Assembly (NCBI GenBank): GCA_001247695.2
Contig: LGRX02009718.1
Location: 1 to 20,122 of the forward strand
Direction: 5' to 3'
Source of the DNA: Cymbomonas tetramitiformis
Taxonomy: Eukaryota; Chlorophyta; Pyramimonadophyceae; Pyramimonadales; Pyramimonadaceae
Length of the DNA stretch: 20,122 nucleotides
Part shown: positions 1 through 8,813 of the stretch, piece by piece
How positions within the stretch are numbered: position 1 is the stretch's first letter
Layout: every line of letters begins with the position of its first letter
The notes under the pieces: generated by a model
Databases searched by the model: none
Told to the model about the DNA's origin: nothing
What the model saw: only the letters and a program-made list of their open reading frames with translations
Position numbers and translations under genes: made by a program

Positions 1-138
1 ACTGACATCAACGACGAGATCAACGCGCCCGCAGCCGCAGCCGCTCAGCCACTGACATCAACGACGAGATCAATGCAGCCGCAGCCGCTCAGCCACCGAC
101 ATCAACGACGAGATCAACGCGCCTGCACCCGCGGCCGC
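1..138. repeat. Short tandem repeat, about three units of 44-50 bp
   Basis: Three consecutive units begin with ac(t/c)gacatcaacgacgag at positions 1, 51 and 95 and end in a GC-rich gcagccgc tract. Unit lengths (50, 44, 44) are not all multiples of three, so the array does not keep one reading frame. It probably continues off the left edge. Confidence 0.85.
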
Positions 139-244
139 AATCACACGTCAGCATCAACAATCACGTTCATATCACCACGCCACACCCACTTCGTGTCTTG
201 CCAGCTGATGTCTCCCTATCCATACGCCACCAGCTGGGGGGGGA

Positions 245-415
245 AATATATTTAAAAAACTTGCCCTCCAATGCCACACCCACATCTCAAACCCAAAATC
301 CCTCACAACACCCCACTCTCAACCACAGCAGAGATACACCGCCATTTCAGCACCCAGCAATACCCCAACGCCCCGCCAGCCCTTACATTGCCGCCCCTCG
401 TTCATAATCGCGACA
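245..415. repeat. 171-bp direct repeat, copy 1
   Basis: Identical by eye to 4328-4498 over 171 bases. It begins with an AT-rich aatatatttaaaaaac stretch, continues as a C/A-rich strand and ends ...ttcataatcgcgaca. Flanking bases differ at both ends in the two copies, so the boundaries are sharp. The AT start followed by a CA-rich tract resembles a TATA-like core plus leader, but no gene follows. It could be a short mobile unit, a terminal direct repeat or a recent duplication. Confidence 0.9.
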
Positions 416-1265
416 GCTGTCACAACTATGAACACGCTTAGAAGGGGTCCCTCGGGCACCCCTGAAAGGCCTGTCACAACCCCCATATTCAGTCACGCTA
501 CCGCAGCCCATGTCAGACCCCACCGCAGTTGCCCCCATCGCGCCCGTCTCAGCCGACAGCAAACGCCCCAGCCATGACCCCTTTTTTTTCAGTAATTGTC
601 ATTCCCCCCTCAGTCACGGTCCTACCCCAGTTCATTGTCCGCTCGAGCGCCCGGAGCATGTCACGTTCACCCTCCTGCTCAGATCGCCCTCCCAGTTTAA
701 ATCATGCACGACGCCTCGCCAAGCGCTACATCGACGTCGCCGCGACCAGCCCGTGCCGATCCGCGAGAACCGCAGAGCGTCGAGCACGACATCACGCGTA
801 GTGACATCACGACACGACCACACATGACGTCTCGGCAATGCATGACAGGGCAAACGCAAGCGCGCGTTGACACCAAACGCCGCTGTCACTGGGAACCAAT
901 GGTCACAGGGCATCCGAAACGACAATGGCATTCACGGACTTTCACTGTGCTCGCTTGAGTACTTAGCTAGCTCTGCTTTCGAAAAGTTAGATCCGAACCT
1001 TTCAAAACCATTCCGCGGTATAGTGATATTTGCCTCTTGTGGCCTAGTATTAAATGTGATATTTGCATACATATACTTTGAATCCACATGAGAGCTTTGT
1101 CACTAGCAGTTTGTAAGAGTCTGGTTCGGATCCCCAGAGTGCCGTCACGCCACTCTGACGTATGTGCGAAGTCGTGACGTTGTGCTTGTTTTATCTGTGA
1201 ATTGCCCCCTGTGTTGCTCGTTTGCCTTTCCGCTTTTCATGCTTCCATCTGAGCCTGAATTTACA
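416..1265. other. Region without a supportable gene
   Basis: Short overlapping ORFs on both strands lack recognisable domains and look like chance frames in C-rich DNA. Nothing resembling a promoter, RNA gene or organised repeat was found beyond scattered tgtcacaac words. Confidence 0.6.
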
Positions 1266-1274
1266 GTCTGCGAG
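1266..1274. repeat. Target site duplication, left copy (gtctgcgag)
   Basis: The 9-mer gtctgcgag lies directly outside the left inverted repeat and recurs in the same orientation directly outside the right one (3246-3254). The neighbouring bases differ, so the duplication is exactly 9 bp, the usual length for Mutator-like elements. Confidence 0.85.
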
Positions 1275-1377
1275 GGTAGGCTATTTAATTTAGAATATTT
1301 TTTCATAAGTTTAGAATACCCCATTTTATCGTTAATTTAGAATAAGTTTTCTTTATGTCATCCGGCTATGACCGGTG
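1275..1377 (+). repeat. Left terminal inverted repeat
   Basis: Pairs with 3143-3245 on the opposite strand without gaps; I count roughly 15 mismatches in 103. It contains a reiterated tagaataagttttctt-type word, and its inner end atgtcatccggctatgaccg is identical in both arms. Confidence 0.85.
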
Positions 1378-1473
1378 CATGCATCCATGACGTTGTACCT
1401 GTACCTGTTGAGCTATCCCCATGCCATGCGAAATATTACACTGAAGAGTTGTCTTGCCGTGATGTCCATATGT

Positions 1474-1529
1474 CCGAATGGAACCAAAAACCGTTCGATT
1501 AAAATCGAACGGTTTTTGGTTCCATTCGG
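1474..1529. repeat. Perfect 27-bp inverted repeat (hairpin) with 2-nt loop
   Basis: Arms 1474-1500 and 1503-1529 are exact reverse complements separated by aa. Directly after it lies the 18-bp perfect palindrome gattcacggccgtgaatc (1533-1550), then a partial third copy of the cacggccgtg core. It lies inside the transposon, just inside the left terminal repeat. Confidence 0.9.
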
Positions 1530-1655
1530 AAAGATTCACGGCCGTGAATCTAAAAGTCACGGCCGTGATTAACGACTCTTTACGCATAATGACTTTTATT
1601 ATTTGCCATCTTTGCCACAATAGACACTCACGGCGTGTTCTGCTTGACAAAAAGT

Positions 1656-2546
1656 AAGTAACTTGAAGCCTTGAGCTTCAACTTACTGAAAGATATGTAT
1701 CTTGGCAGTATGTGTGCCAAGTTTCGTGCTCTAGGACGCACGGGAAGCCCTCGGCTGTTTGGCATCTTTGGGTTTGGGTGTCACGTTCGAACCCAAACCC
1801 AAAACATCTGCCTTAGAAATAGATTGCGCGTTTCGCGCAAAAGTAACTTGAAGCCTTGAGCTTCAAGTAACTCAAATATACGTATCTTGGCAGTATTCGT
1901 GCCAAGTTTCGTGCTCTAGGACGCACGGGAAGCCCTCGGCTGTTTGGCATCTTTGGGTTTGGGTGTCACGTTCGAACCCAAACCCAAAACATCTGCCTTA
2001 GAAATAGATTGCGCGTTTCGCGCACAAGTAACTTGAAGCCTTGAGCTTCTGGTAACTTAAATATGTGTACCATGGTAGTATTCGCGCCAAGTTTCGTGCG
2101 TTAGGACGCACGGGAAGCCCTCGGCTGTTTGGCATCTTTGGGTTTGGGTGTCACGTTCGAACCCAAACCCAAAGCATCTGCCTTAGAAATAGATTGCGCG
2201 TTTCGCGCACAAGTAACTTGAAGCCTTGAGCTTCTGGTAACTTAAATATATGTATCTTGGCAGTATTCGTGCCAAGTTTCGTGCTCTAGGACGCACGGGA
2301 AGCCCTCGGCTGTTTGGCATCTTTGGGTTTGGGTGTCACGTTCGAACCCAAACCCAAAACATCTGCCTTAGAAATAGATTGCGCGTTTCGCGCACAAGTA
2401 ACTTGAAGCCTTGAGCTTCTGGTAACTTAAATATATGTACCATGGTAGTATTCGTGCCAAGTTTCGTGCGTTAGGACGCACGGGAAGCCCTCGGCTGTTT
2501 GGCATCTTTGGGTTTGGGTGTCACCTTCGAACCCAAACCCAAAGGC
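1656..2546. repeat. 185-bp satellite array, 4.8 units
   Basis: Units start with aagtaacttgaagcc at 1656, 1841, 2026, 2211 and 2396, a period of exactly 185 each time. Units are nearly identical and each carries a stem formed by gggtttgggt and acccaaaccc around tgtcacgttcga, plus a small gaagc/gcttc stem. The last unit breaks off near 2546. The array lies wholly inside the transposon. Confidence 0.95.
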
Positions 2547-2639
2547 AAAGGCATAGGACAGTTTCGTAGATTCTGTCCCGATGCCTTTGCAACCTCGCTT
2601 GCTAACTCATATTACAATGAATATTCAACATTCAAGCGT

Positions 2640-2910
2640 TGGATACCCCACGCCAACGGGAAGCGCTCGGCTGATTTGTTATTTGGGTATGCGCACCCAA
2701 ATGACAAAAAACGCATCTTTGAAACTCGTTAGTTTCAAAGATGCGTGGCCGATGCCTTCGTGCTTATGTGTGTTAATCCATATGAAATATTCCATGGAAT
2801 AAATGTGAATATCCCGCACAAACGGGAAGCGCTCGGCCGTTTTGTAAAATTAGGGTGCACCCAAAATACAAAACGCATCTTTGAAACTCGGAAGTTTCAA
2901 AGATGCTTGC
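2640..2910. repeat. Two divergent satellite-like units with strong hairpins
   Basis: Two units related to the 185-bp array share a cgggaagcgctcggc word. Each ends in a near-perfect stem: arms 2712-2726 with 2731-2745, and 2875-2888 with 2893-2906. The stem sequence gcatctttgaaact is the same in both, with loops cgtt and cgga. Confidence 0.8.
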
Positions 2911-3142
2911 CGGTCGCGTGCAGCGGTAAAAGGCAAGTCAAAGGGTTTAGAATCTAGAAGAAGTACAGGGGCCTTTTTTTCAAGCAGGACACGCCGTGAG
3001 TGTCTATTACAACGGCGCCCACCATTATCACAAGCGAGACAAACCTTCTTAAAGCTTTTTGGAGGCTTCCTCATGATGGCACCAGGGAACGAGAGCGTTT
3101 GACCTGTGTGCACATTATTTGAACACGAGTCGTGAAAAGGAC

Positions 3143-3245
3143 CACCGGTCATAGCCGGATGACATCAAGAAAACTTATTCTAAATTAACGATGAAACGGG
3201 TTATTCTAAGATTAAGAAAACTTATTCTATATTAATTATTTTTCC
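3143..3245 (-). repeat. Right terminal inverted repeat
   Basis: Reverse complement partner of 1275-1377. The outermost ~45 bases have diverged more than the inner ~58, which are almost invariant between the arms. Confidence 0.85.
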
Positions 3246-3254
3246 GTCTGCGAG
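3246..3254. repeat. Target site duplication, right copy (gtctgcgag)
   Basis: Same 9-mer and orientation as 1266-1274, directly after the last base of the right terminal inverted repeat. Confidence 0.85.
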
Positions 3255-3489
3255 TGCAAGTTCGGCCCGCGCCCGTTTTGCGAATCCACGAGCCGGCGCG
3301 GCAGAAGCGCGTTGCCGCCTGGCATGTTTTACGTGGCATAGCAGTAGAAACGCATGTCACCGTTCCGCAGCGCTGGAGATCCTCAGCTGTCCGAAAACAT
3401 TCGCGAATTCACAACACGCTCGCGAATTCCCGCAGAGGGGCATTTTTCCCGTTGAGCGCCTAGCGGCGAGATAGCCCGAAGCTGCGTTT

Positions 3490-4260
3490 GTCATAAATTC
3501 ACACCCGCGACGGCGTATGTCACAGGCACTCTCAGCGGTATTCACGTGTGTGCACGATGCGCTCGGCCTTTTTGTGCCATATTTCGTACCAATTGCTTTG
3601 CGAATTCGAACCGCGCAGGGCTTGCTTGCCGAATATGCTCAAACCGGCGTATGTGACCGGCGTTTGGGAATGCACAACCGTAGCCGCGCCAACTCGAGCC
3701 GTGACACCTGACTTTTGCTGTTTGACGAGGTTGTAGCCGCACCCATGTTTTTCCCACAGTTTGTATGATGTTAACTTTTGTGAATTCGACCTGAGCAGGC
3801 TGTGGCAACGTTGAATTCCCCGAACGGACCTGTGTGACAGGTTGGGGGAATTCACGGCTTACGGCGCGTCAGCGCGAGTCCAAACACCCGACTGCAACCT
3901 TTTGGCAGCATTGCAGCCGAATGTCTTTCCTTCAGTTTTCATTGTGTTTGTATTTGTGAATCCGACCCTTGTGGGCGTTGGCAACGGTGAATTCCCCGAC
4001 GGACCTGTATGACAGGTTGTGGGAATTCATGGTTGGCGACGCGCCAGCTCGGGTCTGGACACTTGACCCATGCCTTTTTGCCATGCGTGTGCTCGAAGCA
4101 CGCCTTTGCCCGTAGTTTCTTTCATAATTGTCGACGGGAACTTGTGCTTGGTTGCTCGAAGGGCACCAACTTGGCCTTTTGGCAGGTTGGGGGCATTCAC
4201 CACAGGAGCCGCTCGTGCTGCGACCTGGGCGCACGGCACGAGAGCCGCAGTGAATGCCCA
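3490..4260. repeat. Degenerate ~175-bp palindromic array
   Basis: Four or five degraded units recur at roughly 135-175 bp spacing, recognised by aattcga...gcaggc, gac(a/c)gg and a following cctttt. In the best two, gaattcccc and gggggaattc form the outer stem and acctgt/acaggt the inner stem (3813-3853 and 3989-4028). A third unit has gggcattcac/gtgaatgccc arms (about 4190-4260) with an inner gctcgtgc/gcacgag stem. Stems are kept better than the sequence between them. No convincing protein is encoded. Confidence 0.65.
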
Positions 4261-4327
4261 ATTGCAAAGTGTTGTTTTGTCCTGCTGGAACGGTATCACC
4301 TAACAGGGTGCCGAACCTCTTCGTGTG

Positions 4328-4498
4328 AATATATTTAAAAAACTTGCCCTCCAATGCCACACCCACATCTCAAACCCAAAATCCCTCACAACACCCCACT
4401 CTCAACCACAGCAGAGATACACCGCCATTTCAGCACCCAGCAATACCCCAACGCCCCGCCAGCCCTTACATTGCCGCCCCTCGTTCATAATCGCGACA
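4328..4498. repeat. 171-bp direct repeat, copy 2
   Basis: Identical by eye to 245-415, start points 4,083 bp apart. It abuts the foldback element that begins at about 4499. Upstream bases (cttcgtgtg) and downstream bases (tgtcggtg) do not match those of copy 1, and no target duplication flanks either copy or the pair. Confidence 0.9.
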
Positions 4499-4935
4499 TG
4501 TCGGTGTGTGTATGGATGAATGAATATTGTTATGTGTTGCGGGCTGTGTGGCTTTAGCATAATTTCTAAATTAAGTATGCGTGTACTTGCTATGTTGTAT
4601 ACTTGTGTAGACTGTGATGTAGAAACTTTTCTAAATTATGTATGCTTGGATTGAGTATGTATACTTGTATAGGCTGTGATATATCACAATGTGTATACTT
4701 ATACTTGGATTTACTAGGTATACTATCTTGCATATGCTGTAATATGTTGTGTCTTTAGTAGCAAATTTTCTAAATTATGTAGGGCTGGATTTACTATGTA
4801 TACTTGTATAGGCTGCATGGGTGATATAGCATTTTTTTTCTAAATTAAGCATGCTTGGATTTTCTATGTATACTATCTTGTATAGGTTGTATTATGTTGT
4901 GTGGCTTTAGCAAATTTTCTACAATAGAAGTGTGG

Positions 4936-5003
4936 TTGGATTTGCTATGTATACTACTTGTATATACAGCTTATATACAAGATAGTATACATAGCAAATC
5001 CAA
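4936..5003. repeat. Central hairpin of the foldback element
   Basis: Arms of about 30 bp (4936-4967 and 4971-5003) are near-perfect reverse complements around a loop of a few bases. This is the axis where the repeat orientation flips. Confidence 0.85.
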
Positions 5004-5112
5004 GCATACACAATTTAGTTTATGCAACCTACTACTATACAAATGTACATAGCAAATCCGAGCATGCCTAATTTAGACAAGTTACTAAAGCCACACAGCC
5101 TGCACACAAAGC

Positions 5113-5222
5113 CTGCACACACACACACCCACACACCCACACACAGCAATATGCATCCATTCATACACATGCCGCACAAGCATGTTCACACGCGCGTGCG
5201 CACGCGCGCACACACACACAAC
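5113..5222. repeat. CA microsatellite and alternating CG/CA tract
   Basis: Runs of cacacaca at about 5117-5146 and a strictly alternating purine-pyrimidine stretch (acacgcgcgtgcgcacgcgc followed by acacacacaca) at about 5186-5222. Such tracts can adopt left-handed DNA and slip in replication. Confidence 0.8.
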
Positions 5223-5436
5223 ACTGCACAAAAACAAAACAAGGTTGATTACTTAATTATTTTGCTGGGTTTTGATGAAGTCTAGAATCACATTGCCAAC
5301 AAATATGGATAGAAAATTCTCCGGGGGCAAGTTGCCTAATAATGATGCAGTGATGTTCACAGTGACAATTATGCCACAGCCTATACATGCATGCATAGCA
5401 AATCCGAGCATGCGTAATATATGAAACATGCTAAAA

Positions 5437-5478
5437 CCACACAGGCCGCACCACACAGGCCGCACCACACAGGCCGCA
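5437..5478. repeat. 14-bp tandem repeat, three units
   Basis: ccacacaggccgca is repeated exactly at 5437, 5451 and 5465. It expands the single gccacacagcc word found elsewhere in the foldback element. Confidence 0.9.
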
Positions 5479-5748
5479 CCACACATACACACATAACAAT
5501 ATTTATCCATCCACGATACAAATGCATGAGCGTGGTCACACACACACACACACGCACACGGCACACTTTTGGGAAAAAACAATTTTCATTATGGAGTTTC
5601 ATTAGTCTTCCAGAGCCTGCTGTTTTAGCGGGTGCCTACTATGTATTGCGCATTGTGATCTCTAACACACGGCATCTTCAACATAATGCGGCATATATCT
5701 ATACAATCATTTCCATGTGCTTTCACGTTCACTCTCCCTCAGCCGCCC

Positions 5749-6483
5749 ATGCTAAAGCGAGGCTGGGCGCGTATGCTAACACGAGCCGCGCGCATCCAAT
5801 TCTCAGAGGAACAAGAAGTCCTCATGCTTGCTCAGTGGGAACTCAATAACAAGATCACAGCCGCATCCCTCCGGGAGAGAATGGATGTCCATTTTGTAGG
5901 GCGCGAAGAGTTGCAACTCTTAGATTCCAAAGTCCAAATATTTCTGTCTCGGATCTACTCTAGGGTGCGTCGCACCGGACAAGTGGGTGTTGATGCCACA
6001 AGATATCAGAATCAAGAGGGTGGAGAGGATGCTGACATCGACTCAGTGGCTGCACTGCCATTTGTTGCGTGTGGCCGAGGCATGGGGCGAGGAGGAGCTA
6101 CATCATCTGGGGCTGCACCACAACCTGTGGCTCGTGGACGAGGCAAGGGCCGAGGAGAAGCTGCATCGTCATCAACGGCGGTGCCGCAAGTTGCTGCTCG
6201 TGGCCGAGGCAAGGGGCGAGGGGGAGTTGCATCATCTGCGGCTGCACAGCCACCTGTTGCTCGTGGACGAGGGAAGGGCCGAGGCGAAGCTGCATCGTCA
6301 TCAACGGCGGTGCCGCAAGTTGCTGCTCGTGGCCGAGGCAAGGGGCGAGGGGGAGTTGCATCATCCGCGGATGCACAGCCACCTGTTGCTCGTGGACGAG
6401 GCAAAGGGCCAGGAGAAACTACATCATCTGCGGCCACACCGCAAGTTGCTGCTCGTGGCCGAGGCAACAAGAGGAAAGTTTGA
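5749..6483 (+). CDS. Basic protein with RG-rich 43-residue repeats, 244 aa
   Basis: Function unknown. The frame can start at ATG 5749; it is open further up (ATG 5686), but ctctccctcag just before 5742 looks like a splice acceptor, so an upstream exon is possible. Residues 1-15 are basic (MLKRGWARMLTRAAR). Residues 16-76 form a charged, probably helical domain starting IQFSEEQEVLML and ending SRIYSRVRRTG, reminiscent of a helix-turn-helix or Myb/homeobox-like fold but without a decisive motif. From residue 126 come 2.7 copies of a 43-residue repeat, each with two RGRGKGRG cores separated by Ala/Ser/Val linkers. The C-terminus is RGNKRKV, a plausible nuclear localisation signal. RG-rich cores usually bind RNA or AT-rich DNA. 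A nuclear nucleic-acid-binding role is inference. Confidence 0.6.
   Translation: MLKRGWARMLTRAARIQFSEEQEVLMLAQWELNNKITAASLRERMDVHFVGREELQLLDSKVQIFLSRIYSRVRRTGQVGVDATRYQNQEGGEDADIDSVAALPFVACGRGMGRGGATSSGAAPQPVARGRGKGRGEAASSSTAVPQVAARGRGKGRGGVASSAAAQPPVARGRGKGRGEAASSSTAVPQVAARGRGKGRGGVASSADAQPPVARGRGKGPGETTSSAATPQVAARGRGNKRKV
6124..6480 (+). repeat. 129-bp in-frame coding repeat, 2.8 units
   Basis: Units begin cctgt(g/t)gctcgtgg at 6124, 6253 and 6382, a period of 129 bp (43 codons), so the reading frame is kept. Long frames on other strands here are a by-product of the repeat. Confidence 0.9.
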
Positions 6484-7269
6484 TCCGCGGCACGAGTATA
6501 TATAATGCACTTGTAGACCATATCATCGAGAGTAGAGCAAAAGTGGCAACAAGTATGTGACATAGACACACTCAATGTGAACACACAGAGGTCGATTATG
6601 TTGTTATGCTAGCGAGGAGCGAGAACATAAAATGTGTTTTATGTTATAAACCCATGGATGTGATATGGGCGATCCAATAACTCACGTCTTGGCATCCTGC
6701 CATACATAATGCTATGATGAGTAGTAAGCATTTCAACATAGTTTGATATCTTCATTGATGGATAGATTGTGACGAATTCCTCTGATCGCTTGATGAGATG
6801 AATATTTTTATAATCACCGCTGCACAAATAAACGAGTGGCCATCCGCTTCATCCTGTCTGCTCCGATTACGTACGCGTCTACGCGATCGTGTGAATATGG
6901 GAAGATCTTAACATGCATAAGTCATAACCACAAAGAACATCAATTCCCTATCCTCTGAGGTTTTCATCACACTCATAATAAAGGGCCCATTGCACGTTCA
7001 CTTATTGCAACGGCGAAAGCTGCGTGATGCCCGCTTGTAGCACCTCGGACCTCCGCTGCGGGGAGAGCAACGCGGTTATGCTCATGTCGACGCAGCCGAT
7101 GCAAAATTAACAGGCAATGCATGCAGTGAACAAAATTTCCGGTGGAATGACACCGATCCGCATCCGATGCCAACAAGAGGCCGCCGCGAGGGCGACATGC
7201 GTATAGAGCACACACAACCCATGTCGTCTCATCTCCACCATCCTCCATCTCGGAGTTGTCACCACCAAC
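6484..7269. other. Region without a supportable gene
   Basis: A perfect stem aacataaaa/ttttatgtt with a 4-base loop lies at 6624-6645, about 140 bp after the RG-rich gene. A 114-codon minus frame at 6973-7317 has no recognisable domain and runs into the satellite, so it is not called. Confidence 0.55.
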
Positions 7270-7880
7270 ATGAAAGGTAGTTCTCAAAAATGCTTGACCG
7301 TAGGAATCGCGCCCCATATGAGCGCTATCAAGGTGAAAGTTGCTAAAATGTGGCTAAAACTGCAATTTGAGTCCATTTTGGGACCTTAAACCCCAAATTC
7401 GGGTTAATGTACCATGCAACAGACATATGCGGACATCAAATATCGGATTCTCAACATCAAAATTGGTTATTCAAAATGCTAGACCGTAGGAATCGCGCCC
7501 CATATGAGCGCTATCAAGGTGAAAGTTGCTAAAATGTGGCTAAAACTGCGATTTGAGTCCATTTTGGGACCTTAAACCCCAAATTCGGGTTATTGTACCA
7601 TGCAACTGACATGTGCGGACATCAAATATCGAATTCTCAGCATTAAAGGTAGTTCTCAAAAATGCTAGACCGTAGGAATCGCGCCCCATATGGGCGCAAT
7701 CAAGGTGAAAGTTGCTAAAATGTGGCTAAAACTGCAATTTGAGTCCATTTCGGGACCTTTAAACCCAATTTAGGGTTGTGGTAACATGCAACTGACATAT
7801 GTGGACATCAAATATCGGATTCTCAACATGAAAATTGGTTCTCAAAAATGCTAAACTATAGGAATCGTGCACCATATGGG
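7270..7880. repeat. 186-bp satellite array, about 3.2 units
   Basis: The landmark gaccgtaggaatcgc occurs at 7296, 7482 and 7668, with a degraded form at 7854, a period of exactly 186. The unit includes ccatatg(a/g)gcgc, aaagttgctaaaatgtggct and gtccatttt. It is non-coding and unrelated in sequence to the 185-bp satellite at 1656-2546. Confidence 0.95.
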
Positions 7881-7903
7881 TGAGTACAAAAAACAGTCAA
7901 TCC

Positions 7904-7934
7904 ATCCCATCTGAGTCGCGGAAGTGGTCATATA
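7904..7934 (-). repeat. Copy of a short coding motif (YDHFRDSDGM)
   Basis: On the minus strand it reads YDHFRDSDGM within a frame open from about 8096 down to 7890. It matches 11249-11279 at 25 of 31 bases in the same orientation, and 10877-10907 inverted. It may be a remnant of the same family as the decayed gene at 10568-11661. Confidence 0.45.
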
Positions 7935-8813
7935 TGCAATTGTGATATGCTGTATGGTATGCAGTGCAATGATATGTGATAAAAAACCTGGGTCCGCCGC
8001 AGCGGTGTATTTTGAGCTGAAACTTAAGCCGAAAGTGATTAAGAAACAGTTTCGAACTTCCCAACACCGATGCATTTGCGTCCGATGACTGTGTACGTGT
8101 AATTGAACCGTCAGATCGAAAATAGTTTTATACACAGTGTCTCACGAAAATTTCGAGTCATCGTCGTCATCGAAAATTCCAGTTTGATTAGGTCATGAAT
8201 GTGATGTGGGACACGTCGTAGAGCGTGTTTTGATACAGTCATCATTAGTAATTAAATTAGAATTTTGCGGAAAAGGTTTCACGGTCGAGACGCGAAAGAT
8301 TTGATCGATGGTACCCGCATACACCGTAGATTTGATAAAATCGTTTCATACAGCCGTACACTTGAAAAATCGTCAAACTCTTGAATAATCGTCATTCGGG
8401 AGGCATAGAGCCTAGTCAGCCACGTCGGCTGATTATGAAAAACAACGCAACGCCTGATAATTATGTAGAATATGGTCACCTACATGCATGTACTTTTGTG
8501 CACCGTCGGTGCGTATTTTATTTATTTATTTAATTATTATTTACCTGAAACCCAACGCATATCGAACATATTTTTTCATGCGACAAAATAATACGAACAT
8601 CTTTTGGAATCTCAAAGAAGAAAGGACCTTCGCTTAACACGACTGTCGAACTACGTCATAATTTACAATTGCGCATGTGTTTATTAGCACATAAAACGTA
8701 GACGATATCTATCTCCAATAACGTGGACAACTGCATTACATCAATCGGGAAATCTTTGCTGGCATTGCATCGGTAAATACCCTGGATCTCCAGTGGTATC
8801 TGGCGTGTGAGCA
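7935..8813. other. Intergenic, AT-rich; upstream region of the secreted-protein gene
   Basis: No gene is seen apart from the minus-strand frame noted above. The stretch includes (ttta)-rich DNA at about 8516-8545. No clear TATA box was recognised near 8814. Confidence 0.5.

Larger units (their letters stand above)
1275..3245. mobile_element. Non-autonomous Mutator-like DNA transposon, 1,971 bp
   Basis: The element is bounded by ~103-bp terminal inverted repeats (1275-1377 and 3143-3245; about 85% identical by eye, the inner part nearly perfect) and an exact 9-bp target duplication. Both ends start GG. Long terminal inverted repeats plus a 9-bp duplication are typical of the Mutator superfamily. 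No transposase frame is present, so it would need one in trans. Inside lie a 27-bp perfect hairpin, a second 36-bp inverted repeat (1619-1654 against 2973-3008), 4.8 units of a 185-bp satellite and two hairpin-bearing divergent units. The clean duplication suggests a fairly recent insertion; the superfamily call is inference from architecture alone. Confidence 0.8.
4499..5535. mobile_element. AT-rich foldback element
   Basis: The left part repeats a 70-80 bp unit (ttttctaaatta...gcttggattt...tatgtatact...tataggctgt) about five times. At about 4936-5003 the sequence turns round: ggatttgctatgtatact pairs with agtatacatagcaaatcc across a short loop, and the right part carries the same words inverted (tagcaaatccgagcatgc, cctaatttaga, ctaaagccacacagcc). 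The outer left segment gtgtgtgtatgg...gctgtgtggctttagc matches inverted copies near 5065-5165 and 5395-5520. No protein is encoded. Inverted arms made of tandem subrepeats are typical of foldback transposons; the exact ends and any target duplication were not found. Confidence 0.65.

Noticed and set aside
510..931. ORFs of 90-105 codons on both strands
   Set aside because: Ser/Pro/Arg-rich chance frames in C-rich DNA, overlapping each other, with no domain or splice support.
245..4498. LTR retrotransposon with 171-bp LTRs
   Set aside because: No TG start in both copies, no target duplication, and no gag/pol-like coding between them.
6012..6584. 190-codon minus ORF opposite the RG-rich gene
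   Set aside because: A by-product of the 129-bp repeat. The plus frame has the domain-like N-terminus and a KRKV end.
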